A DNA stretch of 8,764 nucleotides from Fidelibacterota bacterium (GCA_947473445.1 CANJEU010000062.1:1-8764), one strand, 5' to 3'; numbered from the stretch's first letter, positions 1-7,493 are shown. Notes: generated by a model not told the origin, from the sequence alone. Numbers and translations are program-made.

Positions 1-118
1 ATCGAAGACAGTTTCGTTGAGCCGCAATCCGACCGCGGCGCTTCAGTCGACGCTCCGTCTCACGCTAAAGTTTTTGACGCAGCGCCACGGCCTGAATCCG
101 CGGTTGGGGTACAGACCC
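1..118. other. Left-edge sequence before olsB; no gene supported
   Basis: The olsB reading frame stays open to the window edge and has a TTG at 17, but residues encoded before the ATG at 119 look unlike the family. I therefore treat this stretch as probable 5' non-coding sequence. A TTGACG at 74-79 resembles a -35 hexamer (5 of 6), but no convincing -10 lies 15-19 bases downstream. No phosphate-box-like direct repeat was seen. The true upstream boundary is outside the window. Confidence 0.4.
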
Positions 119-997
119 ATGACACTTTTGTTGCCGCCCTCGACGAATACACCGACGGGGGCTCTCGCCTCCGAGACAACCGCGCCGACGGCGACGCGGG
201 CCTTCGTTCCGGTGACCGCCGGCAGCCAGGTGATCCGCCTTGCGACCTGCGGCGGCGAACTCGACGCTGCGCAGACGCTACGCTATCGCGTGTTCTATGA
301 CGAAATGGGCGCCAAGCCCGACGCCGAGATGCAAACCAAGCGCCGCGACTTCGACCGCTTCGACCTGATGTGCGACCACCTGCTGGTTGTCGACAGCGCC
401 CGTCCCGCCGACCCGGTCGTGGGAACCTACCGCTTCATCCGCCGCGAACATGCCCGCATCCTGGGCAGCTTCTATTCCGCGGCCGAATACGACATCGGCA
501 AACTTGCCGGCTTCCCGGGCACCGTGCTCGAGCTTGGACGCAGCTGCGTTGACGCGGGCTACCGCAACCGGGCGACGATGCAGCTGCTGTGGCGCGGCGT
601 GTCGGAATACGTCAACGCTTACGGCATCGATCTGATGTTCGGCTGCGCGAGCCTGCCCGGCACCAATCCCGAAGAGCTCGCCGTGCAGCTGTCCTACCTC
701 TACCACTATCATCTCGCCCCCGAAGAGCTGCGCGCAACCGCGCTGCCTCATCGCAAGGTCAATATGAACATCCTGCCGAAAGAAGCCATCGATCCGCGCC
801 GGGCGCTGGCGAGTTTACCGCCGCTTTTAAAGGGTTATCTGCGCGTTGGCGGCTTCATTGGCGACGGGGCCGTGATCGACCACCAGTTCAACACCACCGA
901 TGTGTGCATCATCGTCAAGACCGACCTGATCGAGGAGCGCTACACGCGCCACTACGACATCGGCCAAGAGTCCGCATCATTCAAAAAAGCCTCGTAA
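119..997 (+). CDS. olsB: L-ornithine N(alpha)-acyltransferase OlsB
   Basis: This enzyme is predicted to transfer a 3-hydroxy fatty acyl group from acyl carrier protein to the alpha-amino group of ornithine, giving lyso-ornithine lipid. That is the first step in making phosphate-free ornithine lipid at the inner membrane. The 292-residue protein has the GNAT-like fold region of the family, with the runs LRYRVFYDEMGAKPD, DHLLVVD, GTYRFIRR, LELGRSCV, QLLWRGVSEYV and FGCASLPG in the expected order. There is no signal peptide or membrane helix. I chose ATG 119 because the resulting length and the short variable N-terminus fit the family. A TTG at 17 would add 34 uncharacteristic residues. No strong ribosome-binding site is seen before 119. 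The stop lies 38 bases before olsA, which performs the next step, so the two are probably co-transcribed. Assignment of the family is firm; substrate is by homology. Confidence 0.88.
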   Translation: MTLLLPPSTNTPTGALASETTAPTATRAFVPVTAGSQVIRLATCGGELDAAQTLRYRVFYDEMGAKPDAEMQTKRRDFDRFDLMCDHLLVVDSARPADPVVGTYRFIRREHARILGSFYSAAEYDIGKLAGFPGTVLELGRSCVDAGYRNRATMQLLWRGVSEYVNAYGIDLMFGCASLPGTNPEELAVQLSYLYHYHLAPEELRATALPHRKVNMNILPKEAIDPRRALASLPPLLKGYLRVGGFIGDGAVIDHQFNTTDVCIIVKTDLIEERYTRHYDIGQESASFKKAS

Positions 998-1035
998 GAC
1001 CGGCCACCGCCGCCGATGTTGAACCCGCGCTGCCC

Positions 1036-1833
1036 ATGCGCGGCGCCTTTCTGGCGGTCGTGCGCATTTTTCTTTTTGTCTTTACCGCTCTCATCGCGAC
1101 GCTGACGGCCGCGACGTTGAACGCGATCAAAGGCGATTCCATTTCCTTCAGAGGCTGGTACTACAAACTACTGTGCCGCCTGATCGGCGTTGAGGTGATC
1201 GTGCGCGGAAAACAAAGCACCGCCGCGCCGCGCCTCGTCGTTTCCAATCACATTTCCTATTACGACATCCCCGTGCTGGGCTCGGTCATCCCAGGCGATT
1301 TCGTGGCCAAGGCCGACATCGCCGATTGGCCTGGATTTGGCTGGATGGCCAAAGCCGGCCAGACCATTTTCATCGACCGGCGCCGCACCGCGACCACCGC
1401 CGCGCGCGATCAGATTCAAGAGCGCCTCGATGCGGGCGACACGCTGATCATGTTTCCCGAAGCCACGTCCGGCGACGGCAATTATATGAAGCCATTCAAG
1501 AGCGCGCTGTTCACGGTTGCCGAACGCCATGCCCGCGCCGCGGACGGCAGCGAAACGCCCGTGACCGTGCAGCCGGTATCGCTGGCCTATACGCGCCTTA
1601 ACGGCATGCCCATCGGCATCGGCTGGCGCGCGTTCATTGCCTGGTACGGCGATATGGAGATGGGCGCGCACCTTTGGCAAATCATGCGCCTTGGGAAAAT
1701 CACCGCCGAGGTGACCTTCCACGAGAGCGTGACCCTCGCCCAGTTCGCAACGCGCAAGGAACTGGCCGGCCATTGCGACCGCGTGACGCGCGCCGGCTTT
1801 GCCCGACTGCTCGCAGGACGCGAGCGGGCGTGA
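1036..1833 (+). CDS. olsA: Lyso-ornithine lipid O-acyltransferase OlsA (PlsC-type)
   Basis: Predicted second enzyme of ornithine lipid synthesis: it O-acylates lyso-ornithine lipid on the inner membrane. The 265-residue protein starts with a hydrophobic helix (about residues 4-28). It carries the PlsC/LPLAT catalytic motif H72-x4-D77 (NHISYYD) and block III FPEAT at 140-144, where most relatives have FPEGT. The later AYTRLNGMPIG block also occurs in alphaproteobacterial OlsA proteins. ATG 1036 is the only good start in frame. The frame is open upstream to 589, but that part overlaps olsB in another frame and has no homology. No clear Shine-Dalgarno sequence precedes 1036, so reinitiation after olsB is possible. 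Some OlsA proteins also act on lysophosphatidic acid, so a PlsC role (phosphatidic acid synthesis) is the alternative. Adjacency to olsB favours OlsA. Confidence 0.82.
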   Translation: MRGAFLAVVRIFLFVFTALIATLTAATLNAIKGDSISFRGWYYKLLCRLIGVEVIVRGKQSTAAPRLVVSNHISYYDIPVLGSVIPGDFVAKADIADWPGFGWMAKAGQTIFIDRRRTATTAARDQIQERLDAGDTLIMFPEATSGDGNYMKPFKSALFTVAERHARAADGSETPVTVQPVSLAYTRLNGMPIGIGWRAFIAWYGDMEMGAHLWQIMRLGKITAEVTFHESVTLAQFATRKELAGHCDRVTRAGFARLLAGRERA

Positions 1834-1844
1834 TGTTTTTCGCC

Positions 1845-1871
1845 CCCGCTGCGCGCGCGGGTTTTGCTTTT
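1845..1871 (+). terminator. Probable intrinsic terminator after olsBA
   Basis: Arms CCCGC (1845-1849) and GCGGG (1857-1861) pair perfectly around a 7-base loop. They are followed by TTTTGCTTTT (1862-1871). The stem is only 5 bp but entirely GC. It lies 12 bases after the olsA stop and before miaB, the expected place to end the olsBA transcript. Confidence 0.55.
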
Positions 1872-1892
1872 GCCGCTCCAAGCGCGTAAAAA
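1864..1892 (+). promoter_or_regulatory. Candidate promoter for the miaB operon
   Basis: TTGCTT (1864-1869, 3 of 6 to TTGACA) and TAAAAA (1887-1892, 4 of 6 to TATAAT) are separated by exactly 17 bases, with the predicted transcript start about 25-30 bases before miaB. The match is weak and the -35 lies in the T tail of the preceding terminator. It is listed because the terminator implies miaB needs its own promoter. Confidence 0.3.
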
Positions 1893-1926
1893 ACCGCCTC
1901 TAAATGCAGGGTTTTCAATAGGAACG

Positions 1927-3321
1927 ATGACTGACGCTCCGGCCAAACGGCTGTTCATTAAGACCTACGGCTGCCAGATGAACGTCTATGATTCCGGACG
2001 CATGGCCGACGTGCTTGCGCCGCTGGGTTACGTGCCGGCCGAGAGCGCCGCCGACGCCGATATGGTCATCCTGAACACCTGCCACATCCGCGAAAAAGCG
2101 GCCGAGAAAGTGTTCTCAGACCTCGGCCGCGTGCGCGTGCTCAAGTCCAAGCGGGCCGAAGGCGGCAAGGACATGATCGTCGCGGTCGCCGGATGTGTCG
2201 CGCAGGCCGAGGGCGCCGAGATCATGGCGCGCGCGCCTTTCGTCGATATTGTCCTTGGGCCCCAGACCTATCACCGGCTGCCCGAGATGGTGGCGCGCAC
2301 CACGCGCGCGCGCGCGGACCGCGCGGCAGGCCGGCGCGCCGGTGTTGTCGACACCGAGTTTCCGCTTGAGCCGAAGTTCGATCAATTGCCGGCGCCGCGC
2401 GCCGAAGGGCCGACCGCTTTCCTTTCCGTGCAGGAAGGTTGCGACAAGTTTTGCACATTCTGCGTCGTGCCTTATACGCGCGGCGCGGAATATTCGCGGC
2501 CGGCCGCGGATGTCTTGCGCGAGGCGCGCGGGCTTGTGGCGGGCGGCGTGCGCGAAATCACGCTGCTGGGCCAGAACGTCAACGCCTATCACGGCGCGGG
2601 CTTACACGGTGCGGCGTGGGGCCTGGCCGACCTTGTGCGGGCGCTGGCCAATATCGAGGGCCTTGCGCGCATTCGCTATACCACCTCGCATCCGCGCGAT
2701 ATGGACGAGACGCTCATGGCCGCCCACCGCGATGTCCCGGCGCTGATGCCGTTCCTGCATCTGCCGCTGCAGGCGGGTTCGGATAAAATTCTTGAAGCGA
2801 TGAACCGCGGACATACCGCGGACTCGTATCGCAAGACCATCGGTAAACTTCGCGGCTATCGCCCCGACATCGCGCTGTCTTCGGACTTCATCGTCGGCTA
2901 TCCGGGCGAAAGCGATCGCGACTTTCAAGACACGCTCGATCTGGTGCGCGAGATTGGCTTCACCCAGACGTTCTCGTTCAAGTACAACGCGCGGCCCGGC
3001 ACTCCGGCCGCCGCGCTCGAAGAACAGATTCCCGAAGACGTGAAGGATGCGCGCCTATATGCGCTGCAGGATCTTCTGCTCACCCAACAGCGGGCGTTCG
3101 ACCTTGGGTGCGTGGGAAAAACCTTCGACGTTCTGCTCACCCATCCCGGGCGCTATCCCGGTCAGTTGGTGGGGAAAAGCCCTTATTTACAGGCCGTACA
3201 TGTGATGGCCGATCCGAAAGACATCGGCCGCATCGTACGTTTGACCATCGTGTCCACCGAGTCCAACAGCCTGGGCGCCGTGTGGGCCGAAACCGCAGAA
3301 GGAGCCGCTAGAACGGCATGA
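1927..3321 (+). CDS. miaB: tRNA-2-methylthio-N6-isopentenyladenosine37 synthase MiaB
   Basis: Radical-SAM methylthiotransferase that adds the 2-methylthio group to i6A37 of tRNAs reading U-starting codons. The 464-residue length is typical. The N-terminal MTTase domain has the three cluster-binding cysteines C16 (KTYGCQMN), C52 (NTCHIREKA) and C90 (AGCVAQ). The radical-SAM motif is C172-x3-C176-x2-C179. A C-terminal TRAM domain (about 395-455) binds tRNA. ATG 1927 fits the family N-terminus. AGGAA at 1920-1924 is only two bases away, an unusually tight ribosome-binding site. A TTG at 1864 would add 21 residues without homology and would lie in the terminator. The gene ends in an ATGA overlap with phoH and is the first of five coupled genes. 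It consumes the SAM made by MetK, encoded at the right end. All key residues are intact. Confidence 0.96.
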   Translation: MTDAPAKRLFIKTYGCQMNVYDSGRMADVLAPLGYVPAESAADADMVILNTCHIREKAAEKVFSDLGRVRVLKSKRAEGGKDMIVAVAGCVAQAEGAEIMARAPFVDIVLGPQTYHRLPEMVARTTRARADRAAGRRAGVVDTEFPLEPKFDQLPAPRAEGPTAFLSVQEGCDKFCTFCVVPYTRGAEYSRPAADVLREARGLVAGGVREITLLGQNVNAYHGAGLHGAAWGLADLVRALANIEGLARIRYTTSHPRDMDETLMAAHRDVPALMPFLHLPLQAGSDKILEAMNRGHTADSYRKTIGKLRGYRPDIALSSDFIVGYPGESDRDFQDTLDLVREIGFTQTFSFKYNARPGTPAAALEEQIPEDVKDARLYALQDLLLTQQRAFDLGCVGKTFDVLLTHPGRYPGQLVGKSPYLQAVHVMADPKDIGRIVRLTIVSTESNSLGAVWAETAEGAARTA

Positions 3322-4301
3322 CTGACGCCGCACACGTGAGCCTCGAATTTTCCGACAACGGGCTTCTGCAAGGTCTCGTCGGACCCCATAACAGCAACCT
3401 CGCGCGCCTCGAGCAGCGTCTGAAGGTGGTGCTGCATCATCGCGGCAACACCATCACCATCGAGGGTACGCCGAGCCGCATCGCAACGGCCGAACGCACG
3501 CTGACCCGTCTTTATAATCATCTCGCGGCGGGTCACGAACTCGACGCCGGTGAGCTCGACGGCGCCGCGCGTCTGGCGGAACCGGAAAGCAACGGCGGGG
3601 CGGAGTTCGCCATCCGCACGCGCAAGAAGCAGGTGAACGCCCGCTCGGTGGGGCAGGGCGCCTATCTGAAAGCGCTGAACGATCACGAGATGGTTTTCGC
3701 GCTCGGCCCTGCGGGAACCGGCAAGACATATATCGCCGTCGCCAAGGCCGTCGCGATGAAACTCGCCGGCACCATCGACCGAATCGTCCTATCGCGGCCT
3801 GCGGTCGAAGCGGGCGAGCGCCTAGGATTTCTGCCCGGCGACTTGCGTGAAAAAGTCGATCCTTATCTTCGGCCGCTCTACGACGCGCTCTACGACATGC
3901 TGCCCGGTGATCAAGTGACCAAGCTTCTGGAGTCCGGCGAGATCGAAGTCGCGCCGCTGGCCTTCATGCGCGGCCGTACGCTGTCCAACGCCTTCATCAT
4001 TCTTGATGAGGCGCAGAACACGACATCAGTGCAAATGAAGATGGCGCTGACGCGCATCGGGGAAAATTCGCGCATGGTCATCACGGGCGATCTGAGCCAG
4101 ATCGACTTGCCGCGCGGCGTGAAGTCCGGCCTTGAGGATGCGCTTGAGACTTTGGATGGCGTCGAGGGCATCGGCCTCGTGCGCTTCACCGCGCGCGATG
4201 TGGTGCGTCACGACCTCGTCACCCGCATCGTCGAGGCCTACGACGCGCGCGATGCCCAGCGCAAAAGGCGCGCCGGAGCGGACCTTGGCGAGGACGCATG
4301 A
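3318..4301 (+). CDS. phoH: PhoH-like P-loop ATPase (YbeZ type)
   Basis: Cytoplasmic PhoH-family ATPase, named for phosphate-starvation induction in E. coli and probably acting in RNA or ribosome metabolism together with YbeY, encoded immediately downstream. The 327 residues comprise an N-terminal KH-like region (about 1-90) with GLVGPHNSNLARLE. The helicase-like ATPase core follows, with Walker A GPAGTGKT (130-137), the run LSRPAVEAGERLGFLPGD, Walker B FIILDEAQN (226-234) and the motif TGDLSQIDLP. The ATG overlaps the miaB stop as ATGA. AAGGAG at 3299-3304 lies inside miaB, 13 bases ahead, so coupling probably matters more than this distant site. The gene ends in another ATGA overlap, with ybeY. 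No phosphate-box-like site precedes it because it lies inside the operon. Exact biochemical function of the family remains uncertain. Confidence 0.94.
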   Translation: MTDAAHVSLEFSDNGLLQGLVGPHNSNLARLEQRLKVVLHHRGNTITIEGTPSRIATAERTLTRLYNHLAAGHELDAGELDGAARLAEPESNGGAEFAIRTRKKQVNARSVGQGAYLKALNDHEMVFALGPAGTGKTYIAVAKAVAMKLAGTIDRIVLSRPAVEAGERLGFLPGDLREKVDPYLRPLYDALYDMLPGDQVTKLLESGEIEVAPLAFMRGRTLSNAFIILDEAQNTTSVQMKMALTRIGENSRMVITGDLSQIDLPRGVKSGLEDALETLDGVEGIGLVRFTARDVVRHDLVTRIVEAYDARDAQRKRRAGADLGEDA

Positions 4302-4900
4302 CAAAGCCGAAGCCGCCGACCACCGATGTGCTGATTTCGGCCGCGCCATGGAAGCGCGCCCTGCCAACCGCGGCCGCCCTCTGCCGACGCGCCGCCGCTG
4401 CCGCCTGGGAGGGCGCCCCCGCCGCCCTCAAACGCAAGACCGGCGGCGGCGAACTTGCCGTCGTGTTGACCACCGATGCCGCGATTCGCAAATTGAACCG
4501 GACTTGGCGGGGAAAGGACAAACCGACCAACGTGCTGTCGTTCCCGGCCGCCGCGGCGGGCGACTTGCGTGGGCCGGGCGAGTTCATACTAGGTGATGTG
4601 GTCGTGGCCTACGCAACCGTGGCCAAGGAGGCCAAGGAAGCCGGCAAGTCCTTGAAAGATCATCTTTCTCATATGGTGGTGCATGGCGTTCTGCACCTTT
4701 TGGGCTATGATCACGAGACCACTCCCGACGCTGAGACCATGGAAAGCCTCGAAACCAAAATTTTATCCCGGCTCGGGGTCAGTGACCCTTACAGCGCGCC
4801 CGCCGCGGCGTCCGGTCCTGCCAAAACGCGCGGAACGCGCTCGGTTAAAACGCGCGGAGCGCGCTCGGTTAAAACGCGCGGAGCGCGCCGGCCCTTATGA
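4298..4900 (+). CDS. ybeY: Endoribonuclease / rRNA maturation factor YbeY with repeat-bearing C-terminal tail
   Basis: Metal-dependent endoribonuclease of the UPF0054 family, involved in 16S rRNA 3' processing and ribosome quality control. The zinc motif HGVLHLLGYDH is intact, with H129, H133 and H139. Upstream, the conserved region KPTNVLSFP and the following ILGDVVVAY are present. At 200 residues the protein is longer than the usual 150-170. The extra length is a C-terminal tail after about residue 160, ending in an octapeptide repeat K-T-R-G-(T/A)-R-S-V (176-183, 184-191, partial 192-197). The tail is strongly basic. Its start overlaps the phoH stop (ATGA), with CGAGGA at 4289-4294 as a plausible ribosome-binding site. 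Its stop overlaps the corC ATG. The core function is firm; the tail's role is unknown. Confidence 0.93.
   Translation: MTKPKPPTTDVLISAAPWKRALPTAAALCRRAAAAAWEGAPAALKRKTGGGELAVVLTTDAAIRKLNRTWRGKDKPTNVLSFPAAAAGDLRGPGEFILGDVVVAYATVAKEAKEAGKSLKDHLSHMVVHGVLHLLGYDHETTPDAETMESLETKILSRLGVSDPYSAPAAASGPAKTRGTRSVKTRGARSVKTRGARRPL
4823..4888 (+). repeat. 24-base tandem direct repeat (2.75 copies) inside the 3' end of ybeY
   Basis: Units lie at 4823-4846, 4847-4870 and a partial one at 4871-4888. The only difference is one base: GGAACG in unit 1 against GGAGCG in units 2 and 3. The period equals eight codons and the units start exactly on codon boundaries, so the reading frame is kept. Units 2 and 3 each contain the short hairpin CGCGC-GGA-GCGCG. 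The array ends 8 bases before the corC ATG. Confidence 0.95.
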
Positions 4901-5829
4901 GCGAACCCGCCAGATCCACGGCCCAGGATGCCCAAGAGGGCGGCCGGGGCCTTTTCACCAAACTGAAGCGCTGGCTGGCGTCCGAGACCGACGAGGCCGA
5001 AGCGGTTCGCGACGTCATCGAGGAGTTGATCGAAGAACGGATTGAGGACCGCGGCGAAGGCGAGCCCGCGATCGATCCCAACGAACGTCTTCTGTTGGCC
5101 AATGTTCTCAAACTCCGCACCGTCACCGCCGTCGACATCATGGTGCCGCGCGCCGACATCGTGGCCATTGACGCCTCTACCCCCGTCACCGATGCGCTCG
5201 CGCTTGTGGTCAAGGAAGGCCACTCGCGTCTTCCGGTGTATCGCGAGACGCTCGACGACGTGGCGGGCCTCATCCACATCAAGGATCTTGCGATCCTACT
5301 GGCCGATCAAATCAGCGGCGAGAACGGCGTGCGCGTCGCATCGCACGTGTTGACCGATCTTTTGCGGCCCGTGCTTTTCGTTTCGCCCGCGGTGCGCGTT
5401 CTGGACCTTCTGCTCGAGATGCGCCTCAAGCGCGCGCATATGGCCATGGTGGTCGACGAATATGGCGGCATCGACGGGCTTGTGACCATCGAGGATGTGG
5501 TCGAACAAATCGTCGGCGAAATCGAAGATGAACATGACGCCGATGAAGCGCCGCAAATGATCGAGCGCCCGGATGGCGCAGTGCTGGCCGATGGCCGCCT
5601 GCCGCTCAAGCTTCTTGAAGAACGCATCGGAAAGATTTTCAGCGACGAAGAACGCGAAGCGGCCGACACGCTCGGCGGTCTGGTTGCCCGTCTTGCCGGC
5701 CGCATGCCTTCGCGCGGCGAACTCGTGCGGCATTCTTCCGGCGTCGAGTTCGAAGTGACCGACAGCGATCCGCGGTTGGTGCGGCGCCTGCGCATCCTCA
5801 ACATTCCGCCGCCGAAGCCCGAGCAGTGA
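4897..5829 (+). CDS. corC: CBS-domain protein of the CorC/HlyC/TlyC family
   Basis: A soluble 310-residue member of the CorC/TlyC family, lacking the DUF21 membrane domain found in longer relatives. After an acidic, charged N-terminal segment (about 30-63), two CBS domains cover about 82-140 and 148-205. They include the runs HSRLPVYRETLDDVAGLIH and MVVDEYGGIDGLVTIEDVVE. A C-terminal CorC_HlyC transporter-associated domain (about 222-303) contains DGRLPLKLL and TLGGLV. CBS pairs bind adenosyl ligands. Family roles include magnesium/cobalt efflux and, in some accounts, hemolysin-like activity, but no transport residues can be read here. ATG 4897 overlaps the ybeY stop. There is no proper ribosome-binding site: the nearest GGAG (4880-4883) is 13 bases away inside the repeat. 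Translation therefore probably depends on ybeY. The end overlaps the lnt GTG as GTGA. Confidence 0.9.
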   Translation: MSEPARSTAQDAQEGGRGLFTKLKRWLASETDEAEAVRDVIEELIEERIEDRGEGEPAIDPNERLLLANVLKLRTVTAVDIMVPRADIVAIDASTPVTDALALVVKEGHSRLPVYRETLDDVAGLIHIKDLAILLADQISGENGVRVASHVLTDLLRPVLFVSPAVRVLDLLLEMRLKRAHMAMVVDEYGGIDGLVTIEDVVEQIVGEIEDEHDADEAPQMIERPDGAVLADGRLPLKLLEERIGKIFSDEEREAADTLGGLVARLAGRMPSRGELVRHSSGVEFEVTDSDPRLVRRLRILNIPPPKPEQ

Positions 5830-7493
5830 TCGACGCCTTCGCCCTGCGGCTTGCCGCGCTTGGCGGTTGGGCGAAGCTTGTCGTCGCGCTTCTCGCCGGC
5901 GCCTTTACGATCTTCGCCTTCCCCTCGTTTTCCGTTGTACCGGCGCTTTGGGTCGCATTCCCCGTGCTGTTTTGGCTGCTGGACGGCTGCCGTACGTGGA
6001 AGGCGGCCTTCTTCGTCGGTTGGGCGTTCGGCGCAGGTTATTTCGCAACCGGCCTTTATTGGATGGCCAACGCGTTCTACGTGGACGCCGATGCTTTTGG
6101 CGCTTTCGCGATCCCCGCCGTCGGCTCGCTGGCCATTGGGATGGGCCTCTTCATCGCCATCGTGTGCGCGCTGACCCACATCGTGCCGCCGGCGGATGTC
6201 GAGGAGATGTCCTATGAACGCGCGAGCGTCACCGCGCGGCGGATTTTATTGTTCGCCGCCGTCTGGACGTTCGTTGAATGGATCCGCAGTTGGATTTTCA
6301 CAGGCCTTCCCTGGAATCCGCTGGGCCTTGTGTGGTCCGAGACGCGCACGCCGCTGGGACTGCCCGTCCTTCAAGTGGCGGCCTTGATTGGAACCTACGG
6401 CCTTAGCTTCCTGACGGTTTTATTTGCCGCCGCGCCCGCGGTACTGGGCTACACGCCGCGCTTGCGCCGGGCGTGGCTGACGGCGGGCGCGCCCTTTGCG
6501 GTGATGCTTATCGTGGGCGCCGGCGGCGCGCTGCGACTGGCCTTTGCGCCTGACGATCTTGTGCCAGGGGTGAAGTTCCGCCTCGTGCAAGCCAACGTCT
6601 CGCAGGCCGACCGCAGCCGGCCGAGCCTGTGGGTGCAGCACCTTGAAGACTATGTGCGCCTAAGCAATGAAGCGCGCCCGGCCGACGTGACGCACGTCGT
6701 TTGGGGCGAGGCGGCCATCGCCTTCTTCCTCAACATCGACGAACCGGCGCGCCGCGTCGCGGCCATGGCGGCGCCGGCAAACGGCATGCTGATCACCGGC
6801 GCCGACCGGGGCGTGCGCGGCGAGACCGGCCAAGCGGTCTATAATTCACTCTATGTGGTGCGGCCCGACGCGAGCATCGCGGCGGTCTACGACAAAACCC
6901 ACCTCGTCCCGTTTGGCGAATACACGCCCCTGCGCGACCTCGTCCCGTTCGATGAAATCACCGGCATGTCAGGGGGCTTCGCCGCCGGAACGGGCCTCGC
7001 GACGCTCGAGGTCACCGGCCTTCCGCCATTCACGCCGCTGATCTGTTACGAAGTGATCTTCTCGGGCGATGTGACCCCGGGCGGTCAGCCGCGGCCGGCG
7101 TGGCTCCTGAACCTGACCAACGACTCGTGGTTCGGTTTAAGCCTTGGACCCCACCAGCACTTCGCCCAGGCGCGATTGCGGGCGGTGGAGGAAGGCCTGC
7201 CCCTGGTTCGCGCAGCGAATACCGGGATCTCGGCGGTCATCGACGGATACGGGCAGGTTCAGGCCGCCTTACCGCTCGGCACGCGAGGTGTTCTAGATGC
7301 TTCACTACCGCAGCCTGTAAAATCCGCTACCCCCTTCGCGTTATTGGGAAATTTCACTTCACTTCTGCTCGCAACTTGCGGGGGTGTGTATGCGTTGTTC
7401 TTCGGTCGTGGCGGTACGGCGGTGCGTCTACAGCGCTTTCGCCGAGCGCGGGGCAAGCTGACTCCTACGCACATCCGGCCAGGGTTTCCCTAG
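5826..7493 (+). CDS. lnt: Apolipoprotein N-acyltransferase Lnt
   Basis: Inner-membrane enzyme that adds the third acyl chain to the N-terminal cysteine of lipoproteins, allowing their export by the Lol system. The 555-residue protein has several hydrophobic helices in the first 235 residues (for example 16-34, 38-53, 58-80, 92-118, 137-155, 178-207, 215-236). A periplasmic nitrilase-like domain follows, then a last helix at about 504-526. The catalytic triad is E295 (VVWGEAAI), K357 (VYDKTHLVPFGEY) and C407 (ICYEVIF), matching E267, K335 and C387 of E. coli. NLTNDSWFG and RAANTGISAVIDGYG are also conserved. The residue before the catalytic Glu is Gly rather than the usual Pro. The GTG start shares GTGA with the corC stop. 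The last 65 or so codons use more A/T-ending codons than the rest. In Sinorhizobium the ortholog is the acid-tolerance gene actA. Confidence 0.95.
   Translation: MIDAFALRLAALGGWAKLVVALLAGAFTIFAFPSFSVVPALWVAFPVLFWLLDGCRTWKAAFFVGWAFGAGYFATGLYWMANAFYVDADAFGAFAIPAVGSLAIGMGLFIAIVCALTHIVPPADVEEMSYERASVTARRILLFAAVWTFVEWIRSWIFTGLPWNPLGLVWSETRTPLGLPVLQVAALIGTYGLSFLTVLFAAAPAVLGYTPRLRRAWLTAGAPFAVMLIVGAGGALRLAFAPDDLVPGVKFRLVQANVSQADRSRPSLWVQHLEDYVRLSNEARPADVTHVVWGEAAIAFFLNIDEPARRVAAMAAPANGMLITGADRGVRGETGQAVYNSLYVVRPDASIAAVYDKTHLVPFGEYTPLRDLVPFDEITGMSGGFAAGTGLATLEVTGLPPFTPLICYEVIFSGDVTPGGQPRPAWLLNLTNDSWFGLSLGPHQHFAQARLRAVEEGLPLVRAANTGISAVIDGYGQVQAALPLGTRGVLDASLPQPVKSATPFALLGNFTSLLLATCGGVYALFFGRGGTAVRLQRFRRARGKLTPTHIRPGFP

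Noticed and set aside
589..1035. Upstream extension of the olsA reading frame
   Set aside because: It overlaps the conserved C-terminal part of olsB in another frame and encodes an Arg-rich sequence without PlsC similarity. ATG 1036 fits the family.
1168..1881. 237-codon minus-strand frame opposite olsA
   Set aside because: olsA has clear catalytic motifs on the + strand. The antisense product resembles no family and starts in the terminator region.
1864..1926. Longer MiaB from TTG 1864
   Set aside because: The added 21 residues have no similarity to MiaB N-termini, there is no ribosome-binding site, and the start lies in a terminator tail.
4823..4888. CRISPR array
   Set aside because: Units are contiguous 24-mers with no spacers, in frame within ybeY.
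5307..6179. 290-codon open frame on the minus strand across corC and lnt
   Set aside because: It lies opposite well-supported genes, has no recognisable domain, and its composition (Arg/Ser/Gly-rich) is what an antisense frame of GC-rich coding DNA gives.
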